A stretch of DNA of 64,000 nt, from positions 124,001-188,000 of the forward strand of contig CAVQNQ010000007.1 of NCBI GenBank assembly GCA_963714205.1. Reading direction: 5' to 3'. Positions within the stretch are counted from its first letter, which is position 1; every line of letters starts with the position of its first letter. The notes under the pieces were generated by a model. It did not search any database. It was not told where the DNA came from and was given only the letters and a program-made list of their open reading frames with translations. A program made the translations under genes and the position numbers. This DNA is from CAVQNQ01 sp963714205 (GTDB lineage Bacteria > Acidobacteriota > Terriglobia > Bryobacterales > Bryobacteraceae). Positions 18,539 to 26,231 of this stretch are shown here, in pieces.

Positions 18539-19699
18539 ATGAGCAAACGTTTGGCCTCGATCCTCTTTCTTTTCTTCCTGGCGGCCGCGGCCTTCGCGCA
18601 GAGCCCTCAATGGTCTCCGAAGGCTGCTCGCGAGTGGTATGCCCGGCAGCCGTGGATGGTGGGCTGCAACTATATCCCGGCCAATGCAATCAATCAGTTG
18701 GAGATGTGGAACGCCGATACGTTCGACGCCGACCGCATCAATATGGAACTCGGATGGGCCCAGAGCGTCGGGCTGAATACGCTGCGCGTCTTCCTCCACG
18801 ATCAGCTCTGGGACCAGGGCTGGAGCTTCCAAAGGCGCATGGAGCACTTCCTCAAGCTCGCCGACGACCATAACATGCGGGTCATCTTCGTCCTGTTCGA
18901 TTCCTGCTGGGATCCTTTTCCGGAGGACGCCGTCAAGCAGCGCGCTCCCAAGCCGGGCGTGCACAACTCCGGGTGGGTGCAAAGTCCCGGAGCCACAGCC
19001 CTGATGGATCCGAAGCAGGAACAGCACCTCCTGGACTACGTTCAATTAGTCGTCAGGGCCTTCGCCAAGGACAAGCGGGTGCTGGCCTGGGATCTCTGGA
19101 ACGAGCCCGACAACCTGAACGACGGCAGCTATGGATCGGAGGAGCCCAAAGGCAAGGTCGAGCGGGTGCTCGAGATGCTCCCGCGAGTTTATCAATATGC
19201 GCGCGCGGCTTTGCCCACGCAGCCGCTCACCAGCGGGGTGTGGAAAGGCGATTGGTCCTCCGCTGATAAGCTTTCGCCCATGGAGCGAATCCAACTCGAG
19301 CAATCCGACGTGATCTCGTTCCACAGCTACGATCCGCCCGAGGAGTTCGAAAAGAGGATCAAGTGGCTGGAGGCCTACCACCGGCCGATCTTCTGCACCG
19401 AATACATGGCGCGCCCGCGCGGCAGCACCTTCCAGGCGATTCTGCCCATCGCCAAGAAGTATGGCGTGGCGGCCTTCAATTGGGGCCTGGTGAACGGCAA
19501 AACGCAGACCAACCTGCCGTGGGATTCCTGGCAGCATCCCTACACCGGCGACGCGCCGGTCTGGTTCCACGACATCTTCACTTACGAGGGGCAGCTTTAC
19601 CAGCCGGAGGAAGGCGCCTTCCTTCGCCAGATCACCGCGCCGGCGCCGAAGATCAAGGCCAAGGCCAAGAAAGCCAAGGCCGCCGCAGCCACACCGTAG
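18539..19699 (+). CDS. Secreted GH5-like cellulase-superfamily glycoside hydrolase
   Basis: The 386-residue product begins with a signal peptide (RLASILFLFFLAAAAFAQS) and then a TIM-barrel hydrolase of the clan-A type. The probable acid/base is Glu189 in WDLWNEPDN and the probable nucleophile is Glu288 in FCTEYMARP; both sit at strand ends as in GH5. The substrate is unknown; relatives act on beta-linked plant polysaccharides. A Lys/Ala-rich tail (KIKAKAKKAKAAAATP) closes the protein. No strong ribosome site precedes the ATG at 18539, but the signal peptide fixes the start well. Confidence 0.87.
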   Translation: MSKRLASILFLFFLAAAAFAQSPQWSPKAAREWYARQPWMVGCNYIPANAINQLEMWNADTFDADRINMELGWAQSVGLNTLRVFLHDQLWDQGWSFQRRMEHFLKLADDHNMRVIFVLFDSCWDPFPEDAVKQRAPKPGVHNSGWVQSPGATALMDPKQEQHLLDYVQLVVRAFAKDKRVLAWDLWNEPDNLNDGSYGSEEPKGKVERVLEMLPRVYQYARAALPTQPLTSGVWKGDWSSADKLSPMERIQLEQSDVISFHSYDPPEEFEKRIKWLEAYHRPIFCTEYMARPRGSTFQAILPIAKKYGVAAFNWGLVNGKTQTNLPWDSWQHPYTGDAPVWFHDIFTYEGQLYQPEEGAFLRQITAPAPKIKAKAKKAKAAAATP

Positions 19700-19708
19700 C
19701 GCCCCCCG

Positions 19709-20116
19709 CTACACCCCAAACATGGCGTGATACTTTTCCGGCAGCCGGATGCGCTCCATTTCGCGCGTCACAAACATGTGGCGCGTGAAGCCTGCGGCCA
19801 GCTCGCGATCGTCCGCGGCCGCGCGCATCTGGTAGGCGATGGTCACCATGCGCGAATTGGCCTTCTCGATCCATGCCTTGATGATGACGTCGTCGCCGTA
19901 GCGGGCCGGCGAGCGATACCGGCAATTGACCTCGACTACGGCCAACAGGACGCCATCCTGGCTTTCCATGTCGCGGTAGTTGAAGCCGCAGGCCAGGCAG
20001 AGGTCCGCTCGAGCTACTTCCATCCACACCAGGTAGTTGGAGTAATAGACCACCCCCATCTGGTCGGTTTCGGCGTAGCGCACGCGCAGGCGCGTTTCGG
20101 AAGCGGGAGTTGTCAT
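19709..20116 (-). CDS. Hot-dog acyl-CoA thioesterase, YbgC/4-hydroxybenzoyl-CoA thioesterase type
   Basis: The 135-residue protein has the family signature RVRYAETDQMGVVYYSNYL, with the catalytic Asp18 and the helix WMEVARADL of the hot-dog fold. Strands such as VNCRYRSPARYGDDVIIKAW follow. It hydrolyses acyl-CoA thioesters in the cytoplasm; YbgC relatives associate with the Tol-Pal system, but no tol genes are here. It is convergent with the glycoside hydrolase gene and divergent from the molybdopterin synthase gene. Confidence 0.9.
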   Translation of the reverse strand: MTTPASETRLRVRYAETDQMGVVYYSNYLVWMEVARADLCLACGFNYRDMESQDGVLLAVVEVNCRYRSPARYGDDVIIKAWIEKANSRMVTIAYQMRAAADDRELAAGFTRHMFVTREMERIRLPEKYHAMFGV

Positions 20117-20195
20117 GGAAACCGCATTGTACCCCGGCGCAACGGAGGGGCACGCGAAAACGTCCTGTTAGACTGGAAGTTACGAGTGTGTAACC

Positions 20196-20921
20196 ATGCG
20201 CGCGCGAGTGCTGTTTTTCGGACCGCTGAAGGATCTGGTGGGACGGTCTACCGAAGACGCCGAGTTCCCGGAAGGGGCCGATCTGGGTGCCGTCTGGGAA
20301 AGCTGCAAGACCCGCTATCCATCTCTGCGGAGTCTCGGCGGAACCGTTGCGATGGCGCAGAACCGGGAATTTGCGGAACCCTCCGCGAAGCTGATTGAAG
20401 GCGCCGAGATCGCCTTGCTGCCGCCGGTGAGCGGCGGTTCCGACCACTCGCCGCCAGTGATTCTGGAACAATCCGAGAACGGCCACTACTTCGCTTTGAC
20501 GCGCCGCCCCATCGATACAGGGCGCCTGGTGGCTCGCTTGCAAACCGGCGCCGAGGGCGCCGTGGTGGTCTTCGAGGGCACCGCCCGAAACCAGACTAAC
20601 GGCCGCCGGACGCTGTGTTTGGACTACGAATGCTACGAGCCCATGGCGCTCCAGGAGATCGCGCGGCTGGGCTGCGAGGTAGCGGCGGCGCGCCGCCTGA
20701 CGCGCATCGGCATCGTGCACCGGCTGGGGCGGATCCTGATCGGCGAGGCCAGCGTGGTGGTGGTGGCCGCCGCGCCGCACCGGCGCGCGGCCTTCCAAGG
20801 GGCCGAGGAAGCCATCGACCGGCTGAAGAAGACCGTCCCCATTTGGAAGCGGGAGCATTCCTGCGACGGCGCGGTCTGGGTCGCGGGAGAGTGGGATTCA
20901 AATGTCCCGCTGGCGCGTTAG
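20196..20921 (+). CDS. MoaD-MoaE fusion, molybdopterin synthase
   Basis: The 241-residue protein joins the small and large subunits of molybdopterin synthase. Residues 1-81 are MoaD-like (ubiquitin fold, RVLFFGPLKDLVGR, ending LLPPVSGG). Residues from about 88 on are MoaE-like, with GAVVVFEGTARNQTNGR, LDYECYEPMA, RIGIVHRLG and LKKTVPIWKRE. Lys211 and Lys218 sit at the spacing of the E. coli MoaE catalytic lysines 119 and 126. MoaD needs a free C-terminal Gly-Gly to carry the thiocarboxylate; here Gly80-Gly81 is internal, followed by Ser. M. tuberculosis MoaX is a similar fusion that is cleaved after its Gly-Gly. No other moa gene is nearby. Confidence 0.92.
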   Translation: MRARVLFFGPLKDLVGRSTEDAEFPEGADLGAVWESCKTRYPSLRSLGGTVAMAQNREFAEPSAKLIEGAEIALLPPVSGGSDHSPPVILEQSENGHYFALTRRPIDTGRLVARLQTGAEGAVVVFEGTARNQTNGRRTLCLDYECYEPMALQEIARLGCEVAAARRLTRIGIVHRLGRILIGEASVVVVAAAPHRRAAFQGAEEAIDRLKKTVPIWKREHSCDGAVWVAGEWDSNVPLAR

Positions 20922-21879
20922 CGCTTTCGCCGCTCTGCTCTGGATGGGCGGGGCTAGCGCGCAGCAGCCGGTTATTCGCGTGGACGTCAACCTGGTGCGC
21001 ATCGTGGCCACCGTGAAGGACCAGGCCGGCCAACTGGTGGGCGCGCTCCAGAAGAGCGATTTCCAGGTGTTCGACAACGGTGCCCAGCAGGAGATCGCGG
21101 TTTTCGAACGCCAGACCGACCGGCCGCTCTCGGTAGCTTTGCTGGTTGACACCAGCGGCTCCACGGCCAAGGAACTGAAATACGAAATGGATTCGGCCGC
21201 CAAGTTCCTGCACGCGCTGCTGGCCGAAGGCAATCCCGAAGACTCCGTGGCGCTTTACAGCTTCAACTACGAAGTCAGCCGCCGGCACAATTTCACGCGC
21301 AACTACGCCTCGCTGGAGCACGAGATCAGGCTGCTGCACGGCGAGGCCGGGACTTCGCTGTACGATGCCATCTTCCTGGCCTCCGAAGATCTGGAAACGC
21401 GCGAGGGCCGCAAGGTCATGGTGGTGGTTACCGACGGCGGGGATACCACCAGCACGGTGGATCTGAAGAAGGCCCTGACCCAGGCGCAACTGGCCGACGC
21501 GGTGATCTACCCCGTGGTGGTCATGCCCATCACCAACGATGCCGGGCGCAATATCGGCGGCGAAAACGCCCTCACCTTCATGGCCGAGGGAACCGGCGGA
21601 CGGACCTTCCTGCCCACGGTGGGCGCGCAGCTCGACCAGGCTTTCAGCGACATCATCAGCGAACTGCGCACCCAGTACCTGCTGGCTTTCTACCCACACA
21701 ACGTGCCGCTCACCAAGGAGCGTTTTCATAAGCTCTCGATCCACCTGAGCCGGCCCGAATTGCAGGTATCCGCGCGCAACGGCTATTATGGTGAAGCGGA
21801 GGGCGCCACGGGGAGCCCGGACGCTCGCATTTCAGTTACTCCCGAAGGCACGCGAAAACCGCAGCGGCCGCAGAGGTGA
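20902..21879 (+). CDS. Secreted VWFA-related acidobacterial protein
   Basis: The 325-residue product has a signal peptide (SAFAALLWMGGASAQQ), a short beta region (VDVNLVRIVATVKDQAG) and a von Willebrand A domain with the metal-ion site DTSGS at residues 83-87 and the later VVVTDGGDTT. This matches the VWFA-related domain family that is greatly expanded in Acidobacteria; function is unknown, probably protein binding outside the cytoplasm. The ATG at 20902 lies inside the moaD-moaE frame, overlapping it by 20 bases, so translation may be coupled although the two functions look unrelated. Confidence 0.88.
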   Translation: MSRWRVSAFAALLWMGGASAQQPVIRVDVNLVRIVATVKDQAGQLVGALQKSDFQVFDNGAQQEIAVFERQTDRPLSVALLVDTSGSTAKELKYEMDSAAKFLHALLAEGNPEDSVALYSFNYEVSRRHNFTRNYASLEHEIRLLHGEAGTSLYDAIFLASEDLETREGRKVMVVVTDGGDTTSTVDLKKALTQAQLADAVIYPVVVMPITNDAGRNIGGENALTFMAEGTGGRTFLPTVGAQLDQAFSDIISELRTQYLLAFYPHNVPLTKERFHKLSIHLSRPELQVSARNGYYGEAEGATGSPDARISVTPEGTRKPQRPQR

Positions 21880-21892
21880 GATACGTCACAAA

Positions 21893-22116
21893 GTGGAAAA
21901 TCCGGACGCGCGCCGGAACAGACGTTTGAAGAGGCCAAGTACCTCAAGAAACTGATCGAGAACGCCACGCCCGTGCGGGTGAAGATGGCGGATGACGAGG
22001 AAGTCGTGGGCGTGATCGAGTATTACGACCAGTCCTTCATCCGCCTCACGCGCCGCGGCAAAGCGAACCTATTCATCTTTAAGCACGACATCAAGTACAT
22101 GACGGAAGAGACTTAG
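21893..22116 (+). pseudogene. Hfq-like Sm-domain RNA chaperone, no start codon in frame (apparent frameshift)
   Basis: The frame ending at the TAG at 22114-22116 encodes an Sm-fold protein with FEEAKYLKKLIENATPVRVK, VVGVIEYYDQSFIRLTR and the closing LFIFKHDIKYM, which matches small Hfq-like RNA chaperones. Hfq binds sRNAs and mRNAs as a hexameric ring. Upstream, this frame runs back to the VWFA stop at 21879 with no ATG, GTG or TTG before the conserved region. In another frame a GTG at 21893 gives V-E-N-P-D-A-R, and adding one base near 21905-21920 would join it to PEQTFEEAKYL. So a one-base deletion, real or in the assembly, is the simplest reading. Confidence 0.7.
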
Positions 22117-22138
22117 TCCCGGGCAATTCCGCCGAATC

Positions 22139-22948
22139 ATGAAATATCTGGAAACCGCCGTGGAGATCGCGCGCGAGGCCGGCGCGCTGGTGGCGCAGTA
22201 CTTCGAACGCCGGATCGGGTTCGAGATCAAAGGCGAGTTCGATCTGGTCACGGAAGCGGACCGCGCCTCCGAGAAGCTGGTGGTGGAGCGCCTGCGCGCG
22301 CACTTCCCGGCGCACGATATCGTGGCGGAAGAGGGCGGCGGCCATAGCGGCGCCTCGGAATACTGCTGGTATGTGGACCCGCTCGACGGTACCACCAATT
22401 TTGCGCACGGCTTCCCGGTTTTCAACGTATCGATCGGGCTGGCGCGCAAAGGCGAGCCCATCGCGGGAGTGGTTTACGATCCCACGCGGCGGGAAACCTT
22501 CCGCGCCGAGCGGGGCGCGGGCGCGTACCTCGACGGCCATCGCCTGCATGTTTCCGGCTGCCGGCGGCTGGGCGACAGCCTGGCCTCCACCGGGTTTCCC
22601 AGCCGCAAGCGCCACCACAACGTGAACATCCACTTCTATTACCAGTTGGCGATGGCCTCTCACGGCGTGCGGCGAACCGGCTCGGCGGCTCTCGACCTGG
22701 CTTACGTGGCCGCCGGGCGCCTGGATTTTTTTTGGGAATTCGGCTTGAATCCGTGGGACGTGGCGGCCGGCATCCTGCTGGTAGAGGAGGCCGGAGGACG
22801 CATCACCGATATGAACGGCGGGCCGCACAGCCTGACGGAATCGGATCATATTCTGGCCGATAACTTCTTGCTGCACGACCAGGCGGTCGAGATCTTCGGC
22901 GAGATTTTCCGTGGCCGGCTGCGCGTGCCGATCCCGCAACTGCCCTAG
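22139..22948 (+). CDS. suhB: Inositol monophosphatase family protein
   Basis: The 269-residue product has the metal-binding motifs of the family: AEEGGG (Glu64), DPLDGTTNFAHG (Asp80 and Asp83) and NPWDVAAGILLVEEAGG. It hydrolyses myo-inositol 1-phosphate or related sugar phosphates with Mg2+; SuhB homologues also join the antitermination complex on rRNA operons. Length is typical. It starts 22 bases after the Hfq-like gene. A run of eight T lies in the frame near 22726-22733, but the reading frame stays intact through it. Confidence 0.92.
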   Translation: MKYLETAVEIAREAGALVAQYFERRIGFEIKGEFDLVTEADRASEKLVVERLRAHFPAHDIVAEEGGGHSGASEYCWYVDPLDGTTNFAHGFPVFNVSIGLARKGEPIAGVVYDPTRRETFRAERGAGAYLDGHRLHVSGCRRLGDSLASTGFPSRKRHHNVNIHFYYQLAMASHGVRRTGSAALDLAYVAAGRLDFFWEFGLNPWDVAAGILLVEEAGGRITDMNGGPHSLTESDHILADNFLLHDQAVEIFGEIFRGRLRVPIPQLP

Positions 22949-22960
22949 CCCGGAGGGGCT

Positions 22961-23266
22961 TCACTCTTTCGGTTCGTCCGGATCCTGGTCGGTGTACTCC
23001 GGCGGCAGGTCGTCCTCACGCCTTTCGTGCGGCCGCAGCGGGCCTTCATCCGCCGGAGGGGCATTTTCCACCGCATCCACCACCGAGGCTTCGTAGAACT
23101 GGCCTTCTTCGATCAACTCGCGGACGCTCTCATTCTCCACGTCCTCTCTTCCCGGCAATCCCTGCAGGTCGCCCGATTGACCGGCGGAAGCGGCCCCGGT
23201 TTCGGGTGGCGATGGTTTGGGCTTCGGGGTGACGGGTGCGATAGGCGTCGATTTCGAATGTGCCAT
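22961..23266 (-). CDS. Small acidic, disordered protein of unknown function
   Basis: The 101-residue product is rich in Pro, Glu and Asp and contains no hydrophobic core except a short segment (ESVRELIEEGQFYEASVVDAV). The ends look disordered, with proline repeats at the N-terminus and DLPPEYTDQDPDEPKE at the C-terminus. A good AGGAG lies 9 bases before the ATG at 23266, which supports a real gene. I do not recognise the family. It is convergent with suhB and just downstream of the Sel1-repeat gene. Confidence 0.65.
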   Translation of the reverse strand: MAHSKSTPIAPVTPKPKPSPPETGAASAGQSGDLQGLPGREDVENESVRELIEEGQFYEASVVDAVENAPPADEGPLRPHERREDDLPPEYTDQDPDEPKE

Positions 23267-23294
23267 ATGAAATACTCCTCTCCCTTACAGTCTG

Positions 23295-23843
23295 TCACTC
23301 GCCGGCAAGAGCCTGCGCCTTCTTAATTTGCTTGCGGGACATGTTTCCGGAGGCCCACGAGAGCAACTCGGCGGCGCGCGGATCGCCGTGCTTCTGTCCC
23401 CGTGCCAACCAGACGTACGCCTCGACCAGGTCCCGTCCGACTCCCTGCGCGTTGTAATAGAGGACGCCGATGTTGGTCATGGCGCCGGCGTCACCCCCGT
23501 CGGCCGCTTTGCGATACCATTCGAGCGCCTGCTGGTAGCTCTGCGGCACGCCTTGGCCGAGGTCATACAGGACGCCTAAGCTGAACGCGGCGGCGGCGAT
23601 GTCTTGCGCGGCCGCTTTGCGGTACCATTCGGCGGCCCGCGCATAGTCGCGGAAGTCACCCGGGCCGTGCGCGTAGAGCAAGCCCAGATTGAATTGGGCC
23701 TGGGGATCGCCCTGCTCGGCGAGGGGTTGCCATTCGCGCATGGCGGTGGCGAAATCGCCCCGATGGTAGGCGTCGAGGGCGGCCTGGAAATCGGCGGCTG
23801 CCAGGCTGGCCGCCAGCCCCAGAAGAGTCACCAGGCGTTTCAT
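23295..23843 (-). CDS. Secreted Sel1-repeat protein
   Basis: The 182-residue product begins with a signal peptide (MKRLVTLLGLAASLAAAD) and then at least four Sel1-like TPR repeats, seen as AMREWQPLAEQGDPQAQFNLG, AAEWYRKAA, ALEWYRKAADGGDAGAMTNIG and AYVWLARGQKHGDPRAAELL (cut here into repeat starts). Sel1 repeats form an alpha-solenoid used for protein-protein contact, commonly in the periplasm. The ATG at 23843 was chosen because it begins the signal peptide. The open frame extends upstream across the divergent kdgK start and is not coding there. Confidence 0.85.
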   Translation of the reverse strand: MKRLVTLLGLAASLAAADFQAALDAYHRGDFATAMREWQPLAEQGDPQAQFNLGLLYAHGPGDFRDYARAAEWYRKAAAQDIAAAAFSLGVLYDLGQGVPQSYQQALEWYRKAADGGDAGAMTNIGVLYYNAQGVGRDLVEAYVWLARGQKHGDPRAAELLSWASGNMSRKQIKKAQALAGE

Positions 23844-23955
23844 GACATCATCCAGCCGGCATTTCGGGGTCCGCCGTGAAGATTTGTCCAACTTGGCCAA
23901 GGTGGCACGGGCTTGCCGGCGGGGTGCGGATCGCGTTAGGATTGCGGTTCCTGAC

Positions 23956-24987
23956 ATGCGAACCACCGTCACCTTTGGCGAAATCATGTTGCGCCTGACC
24001 CCGCCGGGTTTTGAGCGCTTTCTCCAGACTCCCCAGTTCTTCGCCACCTTCGGCGGGGCCGAGGCCAACGTGGCCGTTGCGCTCGCGTCCCTCGGCCTTC
24101 CCGCCGCTTATGTCACCGTGCTGCCTCCGGACAATCCCATTGCCGACGCCACGATCGGCGAACTGCGCCGCTTCGGCGTGGATACCTCGCGCATCGTGCG
24201 CGGCAAGGGGCGCATGGGCGTGTATTTTCTCGAAACCGGCGCCAATCAGCGCGGCTCGAAAGTGATCTACGATCGCGAGGGTTCCGCCATCGCCATCGCC
24301 AAGCCGGGCGATATCGATTGGCAGCGCGCGCTCGACGGCGCCGGCTGGTTCCACATCTCCGGGATCACTCCGGCGCTCAGCGCCACGGCCGCGGCGCTGG
24401 CCCTGGAATCGGTAAAGGCCGCGCGCGAGCGCGGGATAACGGTTTCCTGCGATCTCAACTATCGCAAGAACCTGTGGAAATGGGGAAAGCCCGTGGTGGA
24501 GGTGATGCGCGAGCTCACCGGCTTCGTCGACATCATCGTCGCGGGCCGCGAGGATGTGCAGACGATGCTCGGGATCCACGCCCCGGTGGACGACGAATCC
24601 GGGAGCCTGGATGCCGCGCAATTCCGCAACCTCACCGACAAGGTGCTGGCCGAGTTTTCCAATCTCAAAGCCGTCGCGATCAGCCTTCGGGAATCGCACA
24701 GCGCTTCGCACAACGGCTGGTCGGGGTGCCTCCACGACCGCTCGGAATTCATGCTGAGCCGCCATTACGAGATCACCCACATCGTGGACCGCGTGGGCAC
24801 CGGAGACAGTTTCGCCGCCGGTCTCATCTACGGTTTTCAGGCGCTCGGATCGCATCGCGAGGCCCTCGAATTCGCGGTGGCGGCGGGCTGTCTGAAGCAT
24901 TCGATACCAGCCGACTTCTTCCGTTTCACCCTGGATGAGGTCCACGCTCTGACGAAGGGCGGCGGCTCAGGCCGAGTTCAGAGATAA
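23956..24987 (+). CDS. kdgK: PfkB family sugar kinase, probable 2-keto-3-deoxygluconate kinase
   Basis: The 343-residue protein is a ribokinase-fold kinase: TFGEIMLRLTPPG at the N-terminus, FGGAEANVAVALASLG in the substrate lid region, CDLNYRKNLWKWG, and the ATP/anion-hole motif DRVGTGDSFAAG with catalytic Asp284. The CDLNYRKNLW segment and the length match 2-keto-3-deoxygluconate kinases, which make KDPG in pectin and uronate breakdown; fructokinase remains possible. No kdgA aldolase or uronate gene is in the window. The start is the ATG at 23956. Confidence 0.85.
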   Translation: MRTTVTFGEIMLRLTPPGFERFLQTPQFFATFGGAEANVAVALASLGLPAAYVTVLPPDNPIADATIGELRRFGVDTSRIVRGKGRMGVYFLETGANQRGSKVIYDREGSAIAIAKPGDIDWQRALDGAGWFHISGITPALSATAAALALESVKAARERGITVSCDLNYRKNLWKWGKPVVEVMRELTGFVDIIVAGREDVQTMLGIHAPVDDESGSLDAAQFRNLTDKVLAEFSNLKAVAISLRESHSASHNGWSGCLHDRSEFMLSRHYEITHIVDRVGTGDSFAAGLIYGFQALGSHREALEFAVAAGCLKHSIPADFFRFTLDEVHALTKGGGSGRVQR

Positions 24988-25100
24988 AGAGACAGGCAAG
25001 CGCGGGCACGCGCTCCGGCTTCCGCTTGTACTTTACCGGACAACCAAGCCGCGGCATTCCTTGAGCCGTAGTAACCGAGCCGTTATCCTTATTTGCAGGG

Positions 25101-26231
25101 ATGTGTGCCTCTTGGGCTCCGGTTTGCGAGATCCTCGTCGTCGATGACGAGGAATGTGTCCGCTCTCTGATCGGGCATTTCTTGGGCCGCCTGGGTTTTC
25201 GCGCCACGGAAGCGGCCTCGGGCGAAGAGGCCCTGAATGCGCTGGCCCAGGGCCAGTACGATTTGGTCCTCTCGGACGTGCGTATGCCTGGAATGAATGG
25301 TATGTCGCTGCTGGCCGAGGTCCGCCGCCGTTATCCCGACACGCCGGTCCTGATGCTGACCGGCTGCGAAGACGTCTCGACCGCCGTGGACGCCATGAAG
25401 AACGGGGCTTTTGATTATGTCCTCAAACCGTTCCACCTGGATCAGGTGGAAGCTTCCGTCCGCGAGGCCCTCAAGCGCCAGTCCGATCTGCGCGAACAAG
25501 CCGGCCGCGTGAAGCAACTCGAGAAGACTGTCCGCGAACAGACCATTCAGCTCCGCACTCTGCTGGGCAACCTGAACGAGGCTTCCGAAGTCACGCTTGA
25601 GGCGCTGGTGGCGGCTTTGGATGCACGCGAGCATGAAACCAAGGCGCATTCGCGGCGGGTGGCCGAATATACAGTTTATCTGGCGCGGCGGATGAAGCTG
25701 GCCGATCAGGAAATCGAGACCATCCGGCGGGGCGCCATGCTGCACGACATCGGCAAGATTGGGATTTCCGACAACATCCTAATGAAGCCGGAGCGTTTGA
25801 CCGATAGGGAATGGGGGGAGATGCAGCGCCACCCACAGATCGGCTACTGGATTCTCGACGCGGTCGAGAGTCTGCGCCCGGCGGCGGAGATCGTCCTCTC
25901 GCACCACGAGCGCTTCGATGGCAGCGGTTACCCGCGCCGCCTACGCGGTGAGGAAATCCCTTTGGGCGCGCGCATTTTTTCGGTGGTGGACAGCTTCGAC
26001 GCCATTACCTCCGACCGCCCCTATCAGCGCGGCAAGCCGGACGAAACCGCGCGCGAAGAAATTGCTATGAACTCCGGGGCGCAATTCGATCCCCGTGTGG
26101 TTACAGCCTTCTTGCGCGTCCCTCCGGGCGTGTGGTCGGCCATCCGGAGCCGCACACTGGCGGAAGGCTCCCGCCCGTCGTCCGGCATCCCCCCTCTGGT
26201 ATTGGAACCATGCCGGCTAAACAATCTATAA
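25101..26231 (+). CDS. Response regulator with HD-GYP phosphodiesterase domain
   Basis: The 376-residue protein has a receiver domain (residues 9-125, with phospho-acceptor Asp59 in LVLSDVRMPG), a coiled linker, and an HD-GYP domain with HSRRVAEY, LHDIGKIGISD, LSHHERFDGSGYP and FSVVDSFDAITSDRPY. HD-GYP domains degrade cyclic di-GMP. The predicted kinase is the hybrid kinase just downstream, whose start lies 22 bases inside this gene. A GCAGGG sits 2-7 bases before the ATG at 25101. The 113 bases upstream hold no c-di-GMP riboswitch that I can see. Confidence 0.92.
   Translation: MCASWAPVCEILVVDDEECVRSLIGHFLGRLGFRATEAASGEEALNALAQGQYDLVLSDVRMPGMNGMSLLAEVRRRYPDTPVLMLTGCEDVSTAVDAMKNGAFDYVLKPFHLDQVEASVREALKRQSDLREQAGRVKQLEKTVREQTIQLRTLLGNLNEASEVTLEALVAALDAREHETKAHSRRVAEYTVYLARRMKLADQEIETIRRGAMLHDIGKIGISDNILMKPERLTDREWGEMQRHPQIGYWILDAVESLRPAAEIVLSHHERFDGSGYPRRLRGEEIPLGARIFSVVDSFDAITSDRPYQRGKPDETAREEIAMNSGAQFDPRVVTAFLRVPPGVWSAIRSRTLAEGSRPSSGIPPLVLEPCRLNNL

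Noticed and set aside
22726..22733. Run of eight T in suhB, considered as a possible frameshift site
   Set aside because: The frame passes through it intact and both flanks match the family, so no shift is needed.
24988..25100. Cyclic di-GMP riboswitch before the HD-GYP gene
   Set aside because: The conserved core of the GEMM type was not found in the 113-base gap.
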